Under the pieces are notes generated by a model that did no database searches, was not told the origin of the DNA, and was given only the letters and a program-made list of their open reading frames with translations. This document shows, piece by piece, positions 60,460 through 64,000 of a stretch of DNA of 64,000 nt. The DNA is from CBIHON01 sp966211965 (GTDB lineage: Bacteria > Pseudomonadota > Gammaproteobacteria > Burkholderiales > Burkholderiaceae_D): contig CBIHON010000007.1 of NCBI GenBank assembly GCA_966211965.1, positions 93,952 through 157,951 on the forward strand, written 5' to 3'. Positions within the stretch are counted from its first letter, which is position 1; each line of letters starts with the position of its first letter. A program made the position numbers and the translations under genes.

Positions 60460-62184
60460 ATGACCAAACCCAAACGGATACTGCGCTCGCAGGCATGGTT
60501 CGGCGGCGACGACAAGGACGCATTCATCCATCGCAGCTGGATGAAAAACCAAGGCCATCCGGATCACGAATTCGATGGCCGCCCGGTGATCGGCATCTGC
60601 AATACCTGGTCCGAGCTGACGCCTTGCAACGGCCATTTCCGGGAGTTGGCCGAAGCGGTCAAACGCGGCGTCTACGAAGCCGGCGGTTTCCCGCTTGAGT
60701 TCCCGGTGATGTCGCTGGGCGAATCCAACCTGCGCCCAACCGCAATGCTGTTTCGCAACCTGGCCAGCATGGATGTCGAGGAATCGATACGCGCCAATCC
60801 GCTCGACGGCGTGGTGCTGTTGACCGGCTGCGACAAGACCACGCCGGCCTTGCTGATGGGCGCGGCGAGTTGCGATCTGCCGGCAATCGTGGTGTCGGGC
60901 GGCCCCATGCTGAACGGCAATTTCCGCGGCAAGCCGATCGGCTCCGGCACCGATGTCTGGAAATTTTCCGAGGACTTGCGCGCCGGGCGCATGAGCTTGG
61001 CCGATTTCAAATCCGGCGAATCCTGCATGTCGCGTTCCAGCGGCCATTGCATGACGATGGGCACCGCCTCGACCATGGCGTGCATGGTCGAGGCGCTGGG
61101 CGTGACGCTGCCCGGCAATGCCGCGATTCCCGCAGTCGATGCGCGGCGCAAGCGGCTGGCGCACCTGAGCGGATGCCGCATCGTCGAAATGGTGAACGAG
61201 GATTTGAAACTATCACGCGTGCTCTCCAAGGCGGCATTCGAAAATGCGGTGATGATCAACGGGGCCATCGGCGGCTCCACCAATGCGGTGGTGCACTTGA
61301 CGGCGATCGCCGGACGCATCGGCGTCGGCTTCGGCCTGGATGACTGGGATCGCCTGGGGCGCGATCTGCCTTGCCTGGTCAATCTGATGCCGTCGGGCCA
61401 ATACCTGATGGAAGATTTTTATTACGCCGGCGGTTTGCCCGCAGTGATGAAGGAGATGCTGGACAAACTGAACGGCGACGCCCTGACCGTCACCGGCCGC
61501 AGCCTTGCGCAGAACGTCGCCGAGGCGCAGAACTTCAACGCCGAGGTGATTTTTTCGCAGACCTTGCCGTTCAAGGCGAACGGCGGCATCGCTGTCTTGC
61601 GCGGCAACCTGGCGCCGCGCGGCGCGGTCATCAAGCCCTCGGCGGCAACGCCCTCCTTGATGCAGCACCGTGGACGCGCCGTGGTATTCAAGAGCATCGA
61701 AGACTACAAGGCGCGCATCGACGACCCTGCACTGGAAATCGACCAGAACAGCGTGATGGTGCTGCAGAACTGCGGTCCGCGCGGCTATCCGGGCATGGCC
61801 GAAGTCGGCAACATGGGCTTGCCGAAAAAATTGCTGGAACGCGGCGTGCGCGACATGGTGCGCATTTCCGATGCGCGCATGAGCGGCACCGCCTACGGCA
61901 CGGTGGTACTGCATGTCGCCCCGGAGGCGGCGATCGGCGGACCGCTGGCGTTGGTGCGCGACGGCGACTGGATCGAGCTGGACGTGGCCGCGCGGCGCTT
62001 GCACCTGGAGGTCGGCGAGAGCGAACTGGCGCGACGCAAAGAGCAATGGCTGCCGCCGTCGGCACCCACGCAGGGCGGTTATCAGCAGATGTACATGGCG
62101 CACGTGCTGCAGGCCGACCAGGGCGCCGACCTGGATTTCCTGGTCGGTTGCCGCGGCGCCGCGGTGCCGCGCGAATCGCACTGA
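60460..62184 (+). CDS. IlvD/EDD-family sugar acid dehydratase
   Basis: A 574-residue dehydratase. The Fe-S cluster Cys residues are in CNTWSELTPCNGHF, LLTGCDKTTPALLMGAAS and SGHCMTMGTAST, and the C-terminal substrate region has NCGPRGYPGMAEVGN and RISDARMSGTAYGTVVLHVAPE. This is the clade dehydrating C5/C6 aldonates (L-arabinonate, D-xylonate, D-galactonate or L-fuconate) rather than dihydroxy-acid dehydratase. In this operon it would make the 2-keto-3-deoxy acid that DgoK phosphorylates. The IlvD type rather than the enolase-superfamily DgoD is notable. Starts 35 bases after dgoK. Confidence 0.92.
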   Translation: MTKPKRILRSQAWFGGDDKDAFIHRSWMKNQGHPDHEFDGRPVIGICNTWSELTPCNGHFRELAEAVKRGVYEAGGFPLEFPVMSLGESNLRPTAMLFRNLASMDVEESIRANPLDGVVLLTGCDKTTPALLMGAASCDLPAIVVSGGPMLNGNFRGKPIGSGTDVWKFSEDLRAGRMSLADFKSGESCMSRSSGHCMTMGTASTMACMVEALGVTLPGNAAIPAVDARRKRLAHLSGCRIVEMVNEDLKLSRVLSKAAFENAVMINGAIGGSTNAVVHLTAIAGRIGVGFGLDDWDRLGRDLPCLVNLMPSGQYLMEDFYYAGGLPAVMKEMLDKLNGDALTVTGRSLAQNVAEAQNFNAEVIFSQTLPFKANGGIAVLRGNLAPRGAVIKPSAATPSLMQHRGRAVVFKSIEDYKARIDDPALEIDQNSVMVLQNCGPRGYPGMAEVGNMGLPKKLLERGVRDMVRISDARMSGTAYGTVVLHVAPEAAIGGPLALVRDGDWIELDVAARRLHLEVGESELARRKEQWLPPSAPTQGGYQQMYMAHVLQADQGADLDFLVGCRGAAVPRESH

Positions 62185-62215
62185 GTATCGTCCATAAAAA
62201 TCAAGGAGACTCGAA

Positions 62216-63121
62216 ATGCAACCTCATTTGCTGATCGACGGCGGCTATGCGCTGGCCGAATGCGTGCTGTGGTGCGAACGCTCGCAGCGCGTGCTGTGGA
62301 CCGATATCCCGGCCAACAAGCTGTGGTGCCACAGTCCCGCTACCTGCAGCACCCGCAGTTGGTCGATGCCTGAGCGGCTGGCCTCCTTCGCGCTGACCGA
62401 CAATGATGACCTGCTCTTGCTGGGATTGGCTTCGGGCCTGGCGTATTTTCATTTTTCCAGCGGCGAAGTGACGCGCATCTGCACGGTCGAACCTGACCTG
62501 GCATCGACCCGGCTCAATGACGGCCGCTGCGACCGGCAGGGACGTTTCGTCTTCGGCACTTGCAACGAAGCCGCCGATCTGGCGCCGCTCGGCAGCTTCT
62601 ACCGCTTCGATGCAGAGCGCGGCCTGCAACGCCTTGCGCTCGGGCACGCCGCGATTCCCAACAGCATCTGCTTCAGTCTTGACGGCCGCACCATGTATTA
62701 CGCCGATTCGGTATGCAAGGCGATCCAGTGCTGCGACTACGACTCGGATAGCGGTACGGTCGGCCAGCCGCGATTGTTTGCCGACCTGAGCCAGGAAACA
62801 GGCGTACCGGACGGTTCGTCGATCGATGCCGAAGGCTACCTGTGGAATGCGCAATGGGGCAGCGCACGTGTCGTGCGTTATGCGCCGGATGGACGCGTCG
62901 ATCGCGTGATGCCGATTCCCGTCACGCAACCCAGTTGTGTCGCCTTCGGCGGCTGCGAATTTAACGAGCTGTACGTCAGTAGCGCACGCGTCTCCTTGTC
63001 CGAACAGGTGCTGCAGCAGGAACCCCAAGCCGGCGGCCTGTTTCACTGCGTGCTGGAAGATGTCAAGGGATTGCCGGAATGCCGTTTCACCAGCGCCAAG
63101 CCGGGAGGCCGCCATGCTTAA
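62216..63121 (+). CDS. SMP-30/gluconolactonase-family lactonase
   Basis: A 301-residue six-bladed beta-propeller hydrolase. The opening YALAECVLWCERSQRVLWTDI carries the metal-binding Glu (AECVLW), the central RLNDGRCDRQGRFVFGT has the family's N-D-G metal motif, and PNSICFSLDGRTMYYAD and PDGSSIDAEGYLWNAQWGSARV complete the site. It opens the aldonolactone made by the SDR. It overlaps the aldolase gene by eight bases. AAGGAG precedes the ATG. Sugar specificity follows the pathway and is not visible in the sequence. Confidence 0.92.
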   Translation: MQPHLLIDGGYALAECVLWCERSQRVLWTDIPANKLWCHSPATCSTRSWSMPERLASFALTDNDDLLLLGLASGLAYFHFSSGEVTRICTVEPDLASTRLNDGRCDRQGRFVFGTCNEAADLAPLGSFYRFDAERGLQRLALGHAAIPNSICFSLDGRTMYYADSVCKAIQCCDYDSDSGTVGQPRLFADLSQETGVPDGSSIDAEGYLWNAQWGSARVVRYAPDGRVDRVMPIPVTQPSCVAFGGCEFNELYVSSARVSLSEQVLQQEPQAGGLFHCVLEDVKGLPECRFTSAKPGGRHA

Positions 63122-63761
63122 GCTGAACATTCTGCAACGCATCCATCAGGCCGGCATGGTCGCCATCGTGCGCGCCGACAGTGCGCAGGAGGCGCAAGCG
63201 CTGGCCGAGGCTTGCCTGGAGGGCGGCATGAGCGTGCTGGAAGTTGCCTTCACGACGCCGGGCACACTCGATGTCATCGCCAGCCTGCGCCGCCGGTATG
63301 CCGATCAGGCCTTGATCGGCGCCGGCACCGTGCTTGATGAACCAAGCGCGCGCATGGCGATTCTGGCCGGGGCGCAGTTCATCGTGTCGCCGGGCATCGA
63401 TGCTGCGACCATCCGCCTCTGCAATCGCTACCAGGTAGCATCATTGCCAGGCGCGATGACGCCGAGCGAAATCGTCGCTGCGCTGGAAGCCGGCGCCGAC
63501 ATCGTCAAGGTATTTCCCGCCGAGGCCTTCGGTCCCGAATACATCAAAGCATTGCTGGCACCTTTGCCGCAAGCGCCGCTGATGCCGACGGGCGGCGTCA
63601 CGTTGAACAATCTGGATCAGTGGTTCAAGCAAGGCTGCGTGGCAGTCGGCATCGGCGGCAGCCTCAGTGCGCCGGCACGCGAAGGAAATTACACAGCGGT
63701 AAGCGCCAATGCGCGTGCTTTTGTGCGGCGCATGGGAGAAATAAAAGGACAGCACGGATAA
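63114..63761 (+). CDS. dgoA: 2-dehydro-3-deoxy-6-phosphogalactonate (KDPGal) aldolase
   Basis: A 215-residue class I aldolase of the KDPG/KDPGal family, cleaving the 6-phosphorylated 2-keto-3-deoxy acid to pyruvate and glyceraldehyde 3-phosphate. The Schiff-base Lys is in AGADIVKVFPAEAFGPEYIKALLAPLP, and Glu in GGMSVLEVAFTTPG is the usual acid/base residue; LIGAGTVLDEP and LMPTGGVTLNN are family motifs. The pairing with dgoK favours KDPGal over KDPG. The start lies within the lactonase end. It closes the operon. Confidence 0.93.
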   Translation: MLKLNILQRIHQAGMVAIVRADSAQEAQALAEACLEGGMSVLEVAFTTPGTLDVIASLRRRYADQALIGAGTVLDEPSARMAILAGAQFIVSPGIDAATIRLCNRYQVASLPGAMTPSEIVAALEAGADIVKVFPAEAFGPEYIKALLAPLPQAPLMPTGGVTLNNLDQWFKQGCVAVGIGGSLSAPAREGNYTAVSANARAFVRRMGEIKGQHG

Positions 63762-64000
63762 GCAAGCAGCCAAGCTGCAAGCCTGTTCAGGACAAGCTTG
63801 CCTGCCGTCATTTCCCTGCGCCTTTCCTCCGTGGCAAATGCGGCATTTTTCGGAACTTGTCAAAAGATGGGGAGTCGATTTAGGTGTTATCAAAAATAAG
63901 GCGGCGGGCCGGCCGCTTTTACCCCCGCCGGCCCCCCCTCCCCGGCCAAAGTTGGCAAAAACGCCCGACACATCTTCCCCCACCGCATCCCCATCCCTTC
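63762..64000. other. Downstream region, no gene seen
   Basis: About 240 bases to the window edge with no supported gene. No clear terminator stem was found after the aldolase. Confidence 0.35.

Overview
The window looks like the chromosome of a betaproteobacterium, probably Burkholderiales/Oxalobacteraceae. That placement is inferred from the character of the housekeeping genes (thioredoxin-Rho-L31 type B, AddAB, type VI secretion) and the moderately high GC; no rRNA gene is present to confirm it. I see no tRNA, rRNA or CRISPR array.

Left end (1-8632, all minus strand): the edge of a type VI secretion locus. A partial TssL/OmpA gene runs off the window. It is preceded by an effector module transcribed as vgrG, PAAR, DUF4123 adaptor, secreted protein, small protein, lysozyme-like effector and a secreted probable immunity protein. 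The module is AT-rich compared with vgrG. The effector gene is broken by an 863-bp IS5-family element (18-bp terminal repeats, TCA target duplication), and removing the element plus one TCA rejoins the frame. An A10 tract near the 5' end causes a second frame break. A 52-bp non-coding element with the same ends lies at 27.0 kb, and a related 101-bp one at 34.3 kb.

8.7-24.4 kb: an unrecognised two-gene operon, a secreted protein with four tandem repeats, an AraC regulator divergent from a nitrilase-family amidase, a LysR/LysE divergent pair with a clear palindromic operator, and a four-gene ABC transporter / LolA-like / outer-membrane-barrel operon. Next come an ArsR plus double-SRPBCC operon with a consensus promoter and a BchE-like radical SAM protein with no photosynthesis genes nearby.

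24.6-39.7 kb: a subtilisin-like exoprotease, a CzcE-like metal protein, a lytic transglycosylase, a PcaD-like hydrolase, an unusual polysaccharide deacetylase-caspase-TPR fusion, a ferritin-like/SRPBCC stress-type cluster, a decayed cytochrome P450, a PPC-domain protein and a coiled-coil membrane protein.

39.8-51.7 kb: core genes addB-addA (minus strand), then trxA, rho, rpmE (type B), an ArnT-like membrane glycosyltransferase and a MATE exporter.

51.7-58.3 kb: surface proteins (an OmpA protein with C-terminal cadherin-like domains, an RCC1-repeat protein, a low-complexity lipoprotein) with an SGNH hydrolase and a methyltransferase.

58.5-63.8 kb: a five-gene operon (SDR, DgoK kinase, IlvD/EDD dehydratase, SMP-30 lactonase, KDPGal aldolase) that spells out a De Ley-Doudoroff type oxidative sugar pathway.
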